From an uncultured Sulfurovum sp. (GTDB taxonomy: Bacteria; Campylobacterota; Campylobacteria; Campylobacterales; Sulfurovaceae), in contig CACVAU010000084.1 of NCBI GenBank assembly GCA_902727915.1, forward strand, positions 7,962 to 71,961: a DNA stretch of 64,000 nt, given 5' to 3'. The first letter of the stretch is position 1. Every line of letters starts with the position of its first letter. This document shows, one piece after another, positions 8,678 to 17,757 of the stretch. Both the position numbers and the translations under genes were made by a program. Under the pieces are notes generated by a model that worked only from the letters and a program-made list of their open reading frames with translations, was not told the origin of the DNA and did not search any database.

Positions 8678-10939
8678 ATGCAAAAGAGCAGTAGTGAAAG
8701 CAAAGATTTTTTACGGTCAATAGTTGAAGAAGATTTAAAGTCAGGTAAGTACAACGAGGTGCATACAAGATTCCCTCCAGAGCCTAATGGGTTTCCACAT
8801 ATTGGACATGCTAAATCTATCTGTATAAACTTTGGTATTGCCAATGACTATAACGGTCACTGTAACCTTAGAATGGATGACACCAACCCAACAACCGAAG
8901 ACACACAATACGTAGAAGCGCTTAAAGATGCTGTAGAGTGGCTTGGGTTTGACTGGGAGGGGAATGTTCGTTATACCTCTGATAAGTTTGATGAGCTTTA
9001 CAATTATGCTAGAGAACTCATTAAAATGGGTAAGGCGTATGTGGACTCTGCAAGTGAAGAAGAGATACGTGAAAACCGTGGAACCGTAACTGAAGCTGGA
9101 AAACGCAGTAAATATGCCGAGCGTTCTGTTGAAGAAAACTTAGACCTTTTTGAGCGAATGAAAAAGGGTGAGTTTAAAGATGGTACGCATATTCTTCGAG
9201 CTAAGATTGATATGTCTGCGAATAACATGCAAATGAGAGATCCTTTGCTTTATCGTATACGAAATGTTGAGCATTACCGAACAGGAGATGCGTGGCATAT
9301 TTATCCTATGTATGATTTTGCACATTGTCTGACGGATTATATGGAAGGCATTACCCATTCTCTTTGTACTTTAGAGTTTGAAAATAACCGTGCTATTTAT
9401 GACTGGGTACTTGAGACACTTGGACTTGCAGAAAAAAGACCGTATCAGTATGAGTTCGCACGACTTGGGATTAACTATACGGTAATGAGTAAACGAAAGT
9501 TACTGGAACTGGTAAATGAAGGAAAAGTAAATGGTTGGGATGACCCACGTCTGCCGACCATTGCTGGATATAAGCGAAGAGGATACACAGCAGAGTCTAT
9601 CTTAAACTTTTGTGATGGCATAGGTATTGCAAAAGCAAACTCTATGGTGGACGTTGCACAATTAGAATTTTCTATTAGAGATGATTTAAACACCAAAGTA
9701 CCAAGAGTTTTGGCTGTCCTTGACCCACTCAAAGTGACCATTACAAACTATGAGGGGTCAGAAGAGATTGATGCTCCTTACTACCCACACGATGTACCTA
9801 AAGAGGGTTCAAGAAAAATTCCTTTTTCTAAAGAGATTTACATAGAGCGTGATGACTTTATGGAAAACCCTCCAAAGGGTTATTTTCGTTTGACACCTGA
9901 GCAATCGGTAAGACTTAGACATGCGTATATTATTACCTGTAAAGAAGTTATTAAAGATGCTGATGGAAAGATTATAGAGATAAAAGCTGAGTACCATGCT
10001 AACTCTAAAAGTGGTGAAGACACGAGTGGTATTAAAGTAAGAAGTGCCATTCAATGGGTAGATGCTGAACACGCTAGAAAAGTAGAAGTGCGTGTTTATG
10101 ACAGACTCTTTAAAGATGAAGCTCCAGAAGGGTTGAAAGATATAAATCCAAACTCTTTACAAATTATTAAAGATGCACTAATTGAACCTGCCGTTATAAG
10201 GGACAAACCTGATGAACGATTTCAATTTGAACGACAAGGGTATTTTTATGCTGACCCTGTTGACTATACGGATGAAAAGCCTGTGTTTAATAAGATTGTT
10301 GGATTAAAAGACTCTTGGGGTAAGAAGACAAAAGAAGCTAAAGAAGCACCTAAAACAAAAGCCAAAAAAGGGCAGATAGATGGTGAAGTAGTGCCAATGA
10401 CTGAAGTTGAACAAGCACTATTTGATAAATACACTTCAGAACTTAAATTAAACTCTGAAGTAGCCAATACCCTAGCGCGTGATGCAAAATTATCTTCTTT
10501 TTATGAAGAGGCTTTGTCTGAACTGAACAGTCCTATAGCACTTGCAAACATGGTATCTAATGAAGTGGCTAGAGAGTTAAAAGAGAAACAAATTGATGAG
10601 CTAAAGTTTTCTGCCAAACAGATAGCTGAATTGATTAAGATGGTTGACGATGAGACGATTTCAAATAAGATTGCTAAACAACTGTTTGAAGAGATGGTAA
10701 AAACTGGAGAAAATCCAAAGGCTATTGTAGAAGCCAAAGGACTTGTACAGATAAGTGATCCAGCTGTAATAGCACCAATTATTGATGAGATTATTGCTAA
10801 AAACCCTGATAATGTTACTAAGTTTAAAGCAGGGAACAATAAGCTTTTAGGCTTCTTTGTGGGGCAGGTTTTGAAGGCTACTAAAGGGAAGGGAAATCCT
10901 AAGGTTGTTAATGAATTGGTGGCTGAGAAGTTAAAATAG
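8678..10939 (+). CDS. glnS: Glutamine--tRNA ligase with C-terminal YqeY domain
   Basis: A 753-residue class Ib synthetase that charges tRNA-Gln with glutamine. The HIGH motif is in PPEPNGFPHIGHAKS (residues 31-45) and the KMSKS-like loop is VMSKRK near residue 270. The TLEFENNRAIYDW block is characteristic of GlnRS rather than GluRS. After the anticodon-binding beta-barrels (to about 555), a Lys-rich linker joins a helical YqeY/GatB-tail domain (about 585-750) ending GFFVGQVLKATKGKGNP, seen in only some GlnRS lineages. The presence of GlnRS suggests this organism need not make Gln-tRNA(Gln) by transamidation. The next gene begins 3 bases after the stop, so the two are probably co-transcribed. 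Confidence 0.96.
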   Translation: MQKSSSESKDFLRSIVEEDLKSGKYNEVHTRFPPEPNGFPHIGHAKSICINFGIANDYNGHCNLRMDDTNPTTEDTQYVEALKDAVEWLGFDWEGNVRYTSDKFDELYNYARELIKMGKAYVDSASEEEIRENRGTVTEAGKRSKYAERSVEENLDLFERMKKGEFKDGTHILRAKIDMSANNMQMRDPLLYRIRNVEHYRTGDAWHIYPMYDFAHCLTDYMEGITHSLCTLEFENNRAIYDWVLETLGLAEKRPYQYEFARLGINYTVMSKRKLLELVNEGKVNGWDDPRLPTIAGYKRRGYTAESILNFCDGIGIAKANSMVDVAQLEFSIRDDLNTKVPRVLAVLDPLKVTITNYEGSEEIDAPYYPHDVPKEGSRKIPFSKEIYIERDDFMENPPKGYFRLTPEQSVRLRHAYIITCKEVIKDADGKIIEIKAEYHANSKSGEDTSGIKVRSAIQWVDAEHARKVEVRVYDRLFKDEAPEGLKDINPNSLQIIKDALIEPAVIRDKPDERFQFERQGYFYADPVDYTDEKPVFNKIVGLKDSWGKKTKEAKEAPKTKAKKGQIDGEVVPMTEVEQALFDKYTSELKLNSEVANTLARDAKLSSFYEEALSELNSPIALANMVSNEVARELKEKQIDELKFSAKQIAELIKMVDDETISNKIAKQLFEEMVKTGENPKAIVEAKGLVQISDPAVIAPIIDEIIAKNPDNVTKFKAGNNKLLGFFVGQVLKATKGKGNPKVVNELVAEKLK

Positions 10940-10942
10940 TTA

Positions 10943-11545
10943 ATGAATAACACAAGCAAAGACTCCAAAAACCTACTAGTCCTTAACAAACCAAAAGGCT
11001 ATGTGGTCACACGCGCAGATGAACGTGGACGAAAAACAGTTTATGACCTTTTACCTAAGTGGGTTTTTGATGATGGGTGGATGCCTATCGGACGGCTTGA
11101 TTTAGAATCTAAGGGACTTTTACTCTTTACAAGAAATGGTAAGATTGGTGATGCCTTGACCAAACCAGGGGGTTGTGTTAAAGTATATGAAATTTGGGTT
11201 AGAGGTCATGTAACAGATGAACACCTTCAAATGGCTAAGCATGGGGTAGAAAGTCCACATGGTTTGTTAAAAGCAATGAATGTCGAAAAGATCGGTATGG
11301 GTGGTGCGAAAACGAAACTCAGAGTTGAGTTGAATGAAGGCAAAAACCGTCATATTCGTCGGCTTTTTGGGGCGATGAGTGATCCAAAGTTTGGAACGCC
11401 ATTAAAAGTTTTAAACTTGACTCGTATTAGTATTGGTAGTTTTGAACTGAATATTGAAAGTGGTCAATGGGCTTACCTTTCATTGAATGAAGAGCAAATA
11501 CTCATTAGAACATTAAACATTCAAAATAAAGAAGCATTTTCATGA
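10943..11545 (+). CDS. rRNA pseudouridine synthase, RluB/E/F family
   Basis: A 200-residue enzyme converting a uridine in rRNA to pseudouridine. The catalytic motif GRLDLESKGLLL (Asp of GRLD) is near residues 49-60, preceded by the family opening LNKPKGYVVT and followed by GKNRHIRRLFGA. It lacks the N-terminal S4 domain, so it is short like RluE; target position is not decidable. It starts 3 bases after glnS, suggesting translational coupling. It ends in TGA, direct evidence that UGA is a stop codon in this host. Confidence 0.9.
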   Translation: MNNTSKDSKNLLVLNKPKGYVVTRADERGRKTVYDLLPKWVFDDGWMPIGRLDLESKGLLLFTRNGKIGDALTKPGGCVKVYEIWVRGHVTDEHLQMAKHGVESPHGLLKAMNVEKIGMGGAKTKLRVELNEGKNRHIRRLFGAMSDPKFGTPLKVLNLTRISIGSFELNIESGQWAYLSLNEEQILIRTLNIQNKEAFS

Positions 11546-11590
11546 AACATAAAAAAGACCATTAAATACACTGAGTCATATCTCTTTTTA

Positions 11591-12127
11591 TTATGCCTTA
11601 TAAAGATACGTCACACCCCAATTTGAGAGGGAAGGCTTTCCTTTTAATTTCCAACCTTCTTTTCGTAATTGCTTTTGCATATAATAATTAAGACCACCAT
11701 GCCCAATTAAAACTATTTGCTTATGTTCATTAGAAAGTTTATGTAAATAGGCGATACCCTTTTCTATTTCTTCATTTTTTTTATTCGTAAAAAAAAGAAC
11801 AAGTCGTAAAACTATTAACCATGTTTTAGCTTGAAATTTAAAATAAGGAAATTGAATTTCAGGAATAGGAAGTTCATTAAAAAGTATGTTCTTCTCATCA
11901 ATCTTCTTGTCAAAAAAATTCGCAGATGCTATGGCACGAGATAGTTCACTCGTAAGTAAAAAATCTGAACCATTCACAATATCATGTAAGTTTTGACTGG
12001 GTTGACTCTTAGGATGTAGCCCTGCTCTATCATAATGTGCCACCCAAGCTTTTAAATCTTTTGCTGCTATTTTATCTATTCCATTGACATTGACTAAAGC
12101 ATGACGAATCAGTATTATCTTTTTGAT
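11591..12127 (-). CDS. Histidine phosphatase-family protein, apparent AUC start
   Basis: The first ATG (12043) would give 150 residues and lose the catalytic motif. Reading upstream in the same frame gives KKIILIRHA, the expected beginning of this family with its RH motif. An AAAGG Shine-Dalgarno (12135-12139) sits 7 bases before an ATC codon at 12125-12127, exactly where ATG would be expected; no ATG, GTG or TTG upstream is in frame before a TAA. The rest fits: SELSRAIASANFF (the substrate-Arg region) and IVLIGHGGLNYY (second catalytic His). Either a rare AUC start is used or the start codon has mutated. The N-terminal His/Arg motif is RHA, as in SixA-like relatives. The substrate is unknown. 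Confidence 0.75.
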   Translation of the reverse strand: MKKIILIRHALVNVNGIDKIAAKDLKAWVAHYDRAGLHPKSQPSQNLHDIVNGSDFLLTSELSRAIASANFFDKKIDEKNILFNELPIPEIQFPYFKFQAKTWLIVLRLVLFFTNKKNEEIEKGIAYLHKLSNEHKQIVLIGHGGLNYYMQKQLRKEGWKLKGKPSLSNWGVTYLYKA

Positions 12128-12215
12128 ATGAACACCTTTGTATTAAAATTTATAATATGAAATTTGCTTCATATTCTTTAACGCTTTGATTTGTAGATAT
12201 AATAAAAAAGATCAA

Positions 12216-14537
12216 TTACAAATAAACCCCTCGTCCACAAAGTAAAGTATAATCACAATACTGACATTTAGAAACATCTTCACAACGTTCAGCTACTACC
12301 TCTCGCATACCTTTAAGCTCAGAAATAATTTCATGAAGTAATGCAGTCTTCTCTTCTAAAGCTGTAATTTCAGTCATTTTTCCATTAAATATTTCAATGA
12401 ATGCTAACCTTAAATCTTTAAATCTATCTTTCAACAATTCAGCATAAATACTCATTTGAAAATCTGTTAATTTTTCTAAATTTTTAGTTCTATTTGCTTC
12501 ATTAATTGAGCCACTTTTGTAGTCAAAAATAAATGTTCCTCTACTGTCTTGGTCAATTCTATCTACCACGCCTTTAAAATTAATACCTCCTATAGAGCCA
12601 ATAATCTGTTCTTCTCTAGCAAGTACTCGCCACCCTGTTTTAAAATGCTCAACCTGTGCATCAATAAATTTTTCAAATTTAGCTTTCCAAAGCAATTTAC
12701 TGTAAGCAATTTTAGGGTTATTGGTTTCGAGTAATTCATCAAGCAGTCGGTCAATGTCACTTTTCATCTGCCCTTTGCTTTCAAAAAAAGTTTTTTCTTT
12801 AAAAAGATGTTCTAAAAGCTTATGCAAGAAAAGCCCTTCATTTAAAGCATCTTCTTCTTTGGCTTGTAAATTTAAAACATAATTGTAATAATACTTTCTT
12901 TTACATGCTAAAAAAATTTTCAATCTGGTCGCTGACCAAGTAAGGGCTGTAGCATCAAAATTTTTAATGATAGGATTTTCAATCTCTATAACCATATTTT
13001 CTTCATTATAAAGTAGTTTGGTATTCACAATTATATCTTGTCCCATACCAAGTCCTAATTCATACAAATAAGAAGCTGGAGCTTTATTATTTGATTTAGA
13101 ATAGATAATTGTGGAAACTTCAGCCTGTTCTAAAATACGCTTATACAGTTGTTTTTGTAAAGCTTCACGGTCATTCTTCGTAGGTAATTTTGCGAATTTT
13201 CTCAACCCAGAATTTAAAAAGTTATCTTTAGCTGGAAGACTAGGTACAATACCATCATTAAAATCAACTACCACCACTCCTTTAAAACAAACCCCTCGAG
13301 TTTCTAAGGCACCCATAACCGTCACTTTTCCACCTCGCACATCATCCAAAGCAACAGTAGAAAGTTTTTTGAGCCATAAAAACATCCATGATTTTATGCC
13401 CATAATGTTCGTAGAAAAAACTTGTTTAAACAATGCCATATTGTCTAAAACTTCTTGTCGTTTGTTCGCCAAATTCAAGCGTTCTAAAATATTAAAAAAC
13501 TGCTCTACTCTTAATTTTTGAGTCAAATTTATGTTATTAACTTCTTCTACTTTTATCTCATATTTTTTTAACAAAAATTGTGATTCATCAGAAAAAATTT
13601 GCCAATGTTTATAAATACTCTCTAACTGTTTATAAGCTTTCGTTTTATTAAAATCTGAACCCATCGCAAAGTTAAAGTTATTGAGCTTATCATAAAGCTG
13701 AATACTCTCTTTAAAACTTTCGTCAGGAAGTATCACTACAATATCATCTGCATCAATTCCAGTATTAACCATCTTTTGTACAGCTTCTAGTAAAAGAGGT
13801 ATTTGTGCTAAACGTTCTTCTACAGCGAAGACTTCTGCCTTAATAACTTGCTTATTGGCAATAGATGCTAAAACAGTTTGCGTATGTAAATCAAACTTAA
13901 CATAAGCGTTATTTTCCAATTCAATACCAAACTCTCTAAAACGCTCTTGAACTTTGAGGTTAAACTTTGAAGTATGCATGTGAATTACAAAAGGCTTGTA
14001 TTGTGCTATCTGCTCCATAAGTCTTAATTCAAAATAACTTAAATAACCTTCTAAAAAGAACTCAAACCCATCATAACTTTCAACAAAACCCTTGTTTAGT
14101 CGATAAGAACTCGGTACAAAAACACGATCAGTTAAGCCCTTAGACGCTAACAAGTGCTTATAATTTAAAAGTAACTGCTCCAACACTTCAATATGCTCAC
14201 TAAACTCAACATAAGCATCCCCCTCAACTAACGCATCAAAACTGACCTCTTCATGGCTAAGTTCTTCAAAAAACTTGAAAATTGCATCACTCTTTGTCAA
14301 AAATCGAATTAACTCACGATTAATTTTTAAGGCTTTAAATCCTTCAAAATTAGAAGCTTCTTGCAAAAAAAGCGTTCGGTGTAAAGGATCTACCATGGCA
14401 AGTTCAGGCAAAATAATTGCACGTTTCTCAAACTCATCCACACGCATAAGCGTTGGCAATAAAGTGTCTTCTTCTTTCTGTTTTAAGCGTTCATTCCGAA
14501 TAACACGTGAAGTTGGGTAAATTTTTAAAATTTTCAT
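12216..14537 (-). CDS. addB: AddB-like RecB-family exonuclease
   Basis: A 773-residue protein resembling the AddB subunit of the AddAB helicase-nuclease, which resects double-strand breaks for recombination. The C-terminal third has the PD-(D/E)XK nuclease elements GVVDRID and FDYKSG (about 640-670), and the protein ends with CEDVSKCQYCDYTLLCG, which with an upstream Cys (FLACKRKYYY) forms the Fe-S cluster motif of AddB/Cas4 nucleases. The middle has helicase-like remnants (GALETRGVCFKGVVVVDFNDGIVPS). There is no clear Walker A, as in divergent campylobacterial AddB proteins. AddA is not adjacent. The gene symbol is assigned by analogy. Confidence 0.8.
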   Translation of the reverse strand: MKILKIYPTSRVIRNERLKQKEEDTLLPTLMRVDEFEKRAIILPELAMVDPLHRTLFLQEASNFEGFKALKINRELIRFLTKSDAIFKFFEELSHEEVSFDALVEGDAYVEFSEHIEVLEQLLLNYKHLLASKGLTDRVFVPSSYRLNKGFVESYDGFEFFLEGYLSYFELRLMEQIAQYKPFVIHMHTSKFNLKVQERFREFGIELENNAYVKFDLHTQTVLASIANKQVIKAEVFAVEERLAQIPLLLEAVQKMVNTGIDADDIVVILPDESFKESIQLYDKLNNFNFAMGSDFNKTKAYKQLESIYKHWQIFSDESQFLLKKYEIKVEEVNNINLTQKLRVEQFFNILERLNLANKRQEVLDNMALFKQVFSTNIMGIKSWMFLWLKKLSTVALDDVRGGKVTVMGALETRGVCFKGVVVVDFNDGIVPSLPAKDNFLNSGLRKFAKLPTKNDREALQKQLYKRILEQAEVSTIIYSKSNNKAPASYLYELGLGMGQDIIVNTKLLYNEENMVIEIENPIIKNFDATALTWSATRLKIFLACKRKYYYNYVLNLQAKEEDALNEGLFLHKLLEHLFKEKTFFESKGQMKSDIDRLLDELLETNNPKIAYSKLLWKAKFEKFIDAQVEHFKTGWRVLAREEQIIGSIGGINFKGVVDRIDQDSRGTFIFDYKSGSINEANRTKNLEKLTDFQMSIYAELLKDRFKDLRLAFIEIFNGKMTEITALEEKTALLHEIISELKGMREVVAERCEDVSKCQYCDYTLLCGRGVYL

Positions 14538-14685
14538 AAAAAGATTATAGCGAAAAGCATTTTTGAGCTAAATTCTAAAAGAAAAACTTTTATTTCTTTA
14601 TTAACTTTAAATATAAAGTATGATTTTTAATTATTTTTTGTATGATAATGAAATAGATGTAAAACTTAAGAAAAAAGGAAACTAT

Positions 14686-16467
14686 ATGAGTGGTGTGTAT
14701 GAAAAAATGAACAATCAAATCGAGACTTTTTTAAGTACCCTTAAACGCTTTCCTTTAGCCAGTTTTTCTGCATTTCTAATAACTTTAATTAGCGTAATTT
14801 TGGTTGACACAGATCATTCTACTAACCCTAATACAGCCATAGCTTTAAAAATAGTTTTTGTAGCTACTTTGGGTCTTGTCTTGTTTCCAGCACTTCAACT
14901 TTTAACCTCTTCACGCCTCTTTTCCCTATTTGGCTTGATTCTACTGGCTATTTATTATTATCTACTACCCTCTAACTTAGAATCCATGTATCAAAACACT
15001 TATTCTAACCATACGCTCTTAATTATTGCGTTCTTCTCCATGATATTTTGGGCACCTTTTGTATTTAAAAAAAGTAACAATGATATTTTTTGGCAATATG
15101 CACAAAGCCTCATTTTTGGATTTATCACAGCTCTTTTCTTTTCAATTATCATCTATCTAGGTCTTTCAGGTGCACTGTTTACAATTAAAGAACTGTTTCA
15201 GTTAAACATTACCTCCTTTCATTATGGACAATTAGCCATTATTATTTTTGGTATTTTTGGTATGAATTTCTTTTTATCCCAAATCCCTAAACATCCACTT
15301 TTTATAGAAGTTCGTCCTTATTCAAAAATAAAACATTTATTTGTTAAAAATATTTTAGCCCCTATGAGTTTGATATTTTTCATTATTCTTCTAATCTATA
15401 CGCTCAAAGTTTTAATAAGCCTTAAATGGCCTGAAGGAACGCTTTCTATAACCATTGTTAGTTTCTCAATACTTGCCATTGTGAGTTTTTTGTTTTTAAC
15501 ACCTTATCTCAAAAAATCAATCTCAACCCAACGTCTTATTTGGTTCGCCATATTTTTTCAAACCCTAATATTACTTGTTGCTCTATGGATACGAATAGAA
15601 GAATATGGCATTACCTATAACCGTTATTTACTAGGAATGTTTGGAACGTGGCTACTCCTTATGTCTCTTTATTTTATGATTTTTGGAAAAGCACAACAAA
15701 AATGGCTTTTCTTCTTTCTTACACTGTTTATTTTAATTTCTCAATTTGGTGATTATTCAATAGAAAACCTTAGCAAAAAAAGCCAAATAAATAAATTGGT
15801 TAAACTTATTGAAACAGCACATCCACGTTCAGAAGAACTTAATATGAAAACAAAATATGAAATCTCCAATCGATTAGACCACCTAGAAAATTATCATGGA
15901 ATTAAAGTTTTTGAAAAGGTCATTCCTAGTATTTTAAAAAAATATGAAAAAGCTAAAGAACGTAAGGAAATGCATTTTTATAACAATAACCTACATCTTT
16001 TTTCTTATTTTGCCACGAATGAATTGGGCTTTCAATTTGTTCATAAGTGGGATTGGGAACAGTATAAACGTAATAATAAGCAAAGTGAACTTTATTATTT
16101 TAGAACACGTTATACAAAAAATCAATATATTGATACCAAGGGCTATGATTTTTTAGTGAAATTCTCTTTCTATGCTAATGCGAAAATAAATACTCTACAA
16201 ATTAAAAAAACACTGAACATTCAATTTCAAAAATATCAATTAGACATAAAAGATAATAACAGAAGTATCAGCTCTATCAATCTAAAACCCTTTATAGACA
16301 ATCTTTTAACAAAAAGTCAAAGAGAGCTTAGTCAACAACAAATGACTTATATAGAAGAAAATAATCAGAGCCGTTTCAAAATTATTTTTCAAAAGCTAAG
16401 TATTGAGAAAGAAAAAGGCTTAAAAAGCTTTAATGCCAACATACTATTAACCATAAAAGAGCCATAA
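14686..16467 (+). CDS. DUF4153 membrane protein
   Basis: A membrane protein with at least ten hydrophobic segments in residues 20-370, then a soluble C-terminal region. The block SKKSQINKLVKLIETA and the general build match DUF4153 proteins, whose function is unknown. A longer reading from 14620 is possible, but AAAAAAGGAA lies just before the ATG at 14686, which gives 593 residues and is preferred. The next gene starts 2 bases after the stop, suggesting an operon with the hydroxyacid dehydrogenase. Confidence 0.75.
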   Translation: MSGVYEKMNNQIETFLSTLKRFPLASFSAFLITLISVILVDTDHSTNPNTAIALKIVFVATLGLVLFPALQLLTSSRLFSLFGLILLAIYYYLLPSNLESMYQNTYSNHTLLIIAFFSMIFWAPFVFKKSNNDIFWQYAQSLIFGFITALFFSIIIYLGLSGALFTIKELFQLNITSFHYGQLAIIIFGIFGMNFFLSQIPKHPLFIEVRPYSKIKHLFVKNILAPMSLIFFIILLIYTLKVLISLKWPEGTLSITIVSFSILAIVSFLFLTPYLKKSISTQRLIWFAIFFQTLILLVALWIRIEEYGITYNRYLLGMFGTWLLLMSLYFMIFGKAQQKWLFFFLTLFILISQFGDYSIENLSKKSQINKLVKLIETAHPRSEELNMKTKYEISNRLDHLENYHGIKVFEKVIPSILKKYEKAKERKEMHFYNNNLHLFSYFATNELGFQFVHKWDWEQYKRNNKQSELYYFRTRYTKNQYIDTKGYDFLVKFSFYANAKINTLQIKKTLNIQFQKYQLDIKDNNRSISSINLKPFIDNLLTKSQRELSQQQMTYIEENNQSRFKIIFQKLSIEKEKGLKSFNANILLTIKEP

Positions 16468-16468
16468 C

Positions 16469-17410
16469 ATGAACATTGTATTATTAGACAAAAAAACATT
16501 AGGTGATGACTTAGACTTAAGTGCCTTAGCAACTTTAGGAAAACTAACAAGTTATGAAACAACAACAAAAGAAGAAACCTTAGAACGTATTCAAAATGCT
16601 GAAGTGATTATTACAAACAAAGTACTAATTAGCAAAGAAATAATGGCACAAGCTTCCAACCTAAAACTTATCTGTATTGCTGCGACAGGTATGAACAATG
16701 TAGACTTAGAAGCTGCCAAAGAATGCTCTATTCTCGTTAAAAATGTAAGTGGCTACTCCACCTCATCGGTTGTACAACATACTTTCTCAATGATGTTTTA
16801 TCTTTTGGAAAAACTAGAACACTATAACAAACAAGTCAAAAGTAAAGCATGGACTCAATCAGGACTTTTTACAGACATCTCTCAACCTTTTTCTGAACTT
16901 TCAGGTAAAACATGGGGTATTATTGGTTTAGGAACCATTGGTAAAGAAGTCGCAAAAGTAGCTGAAGCTTTTGGGGTGAGAGTCTGTTACCATTCAACGT
17001 CAGGAAAAAACCTTATTAATGACTATCATCACTACCCACTCAATGAACTCCTTGCTAAGTCAGATATTATCTCTATACATTGTCCTCTCAATGAGCAAAC
17101 CCTTAACTTAATTAATCAATCTAACTTAGTCTATGTCAAAGACAAAGCCATTTTGTTAAATTTGGGTCGAGGAGGTATTATCAATGAGCAAGATTTAGCC
17201 AAAGAACTCAATAAACGTGAACTTTATGCTGGATTGGATGTTCTTTCTTCTGAGCCAATCGAAGAAGACAATCCTCTCTTATCCATCAAAAATGAACAAA
17301 AATTAATTATTACACCCCATCTAGCATGGGCAAGTTTTGAATCACGTCAACGACTTTTAGAAGGAGTTATGGACAATATTAAAAACCATGTAAAAGAGAA
17401 AAAGTTATAA
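16469..17410 (+). CDS. D-2-hydroxyacid dehydrogenase (glycerate dehydrogenase-like)
   Basis: A 313-residue NAD(P)-dependent oxidoreductase. The Rossmann motif GLGTIGKEVAKVAEAFG is near residues 151-167. The catalytic set is visible: Arg in NLGRGGIINE, Glu in SSEPIEEDNPLL and His in ITPHLAWAS. These place it in the family that includes hydroxypyruvate/glycerate and lactate dehydrogenases; HprA-like is the best guess. Substrate is not certain. It begins 2 bases after the DUF4153 gene and is followed by a 347-base spacer. Confidence 0.88.
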   Translation: MNIVLLDKKTLGDDLDLSALATLGKLTSYETTTKEETLERIQNAEVIITNKVLISKEIMAQASNLKLICIAATGMNNVDLEAAKECSILVKNVSGYSTSSVVQHTFSMMFYLLEKLEHYNKQVKSKAWTQSGLFTDISQPFSELSGKTWGIIGLGTIGKEVAKVAEAFGVRVCYHSTSGKNLINDYHHYPLNELLAKSDIISIHCPLNEQTLNLINQSNLVYVKDKAILLNLGRGGIINEQDLAKELNKRELYAGLDVLSSEPIEEDNPLLSIKNEQKLIITPHLAWASFESRQRLLEGVMDNIKNHVKEKKL

Positions 17411-17612
17411 AAAACATAAAAAAACATAGAAAATTTTTATCCTAACAAGAAGAAATAATATTTATTTTATAATGCTAAAATATTAAAATAAACTTAATTT
17501 TTATACATAAATATATCATTTATATTAATTTTATATGGTATACTTTTCTTAACAGGATATATCTTTCAGTAGTAAACTCCTCTTCATAAATAATTAAATA
17601 TTTATATTCTGT

Positions 17613-17690
17613 TGAGATATTCAAGCAATAATAACAATTTTTTTCATCCCTCCCCCCTCCTTTTATATGATAAAAAGCTTGAATATCTCA
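17613..17690. repeat. Long-range inverted repeat upstream of the fumarate reductase-like pair
   Basis: The 347-base gap (17411-17757) is AT-rich except for a C-rich tract (TCCCTCCCCCCTCC, near 17646-17660). A perfect 14-bp inverted repeat, TGAGATATTCAAGC (17613-17626) and GCTTGAATATCTCA (17677-17690), brackets that tract with a 50-base loop. It lies 67 bases before the start codon and could be a regulator site pair or a 5'-UTR structure. No gene is visible in the gap. Confidence 0.6.
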
Positions 17691-17757
17691 TTTCCTCAAC
17701 CAACTTCAAAGCACTTATAAGATATTTTACTTCCAATACAACGCTATGGGAGATAAC

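Noticed and set aside
8500..8844. 114-residue ORF opposite glnS start
   Set aside because: It is antisense to conserved glnS codons and has no family features.
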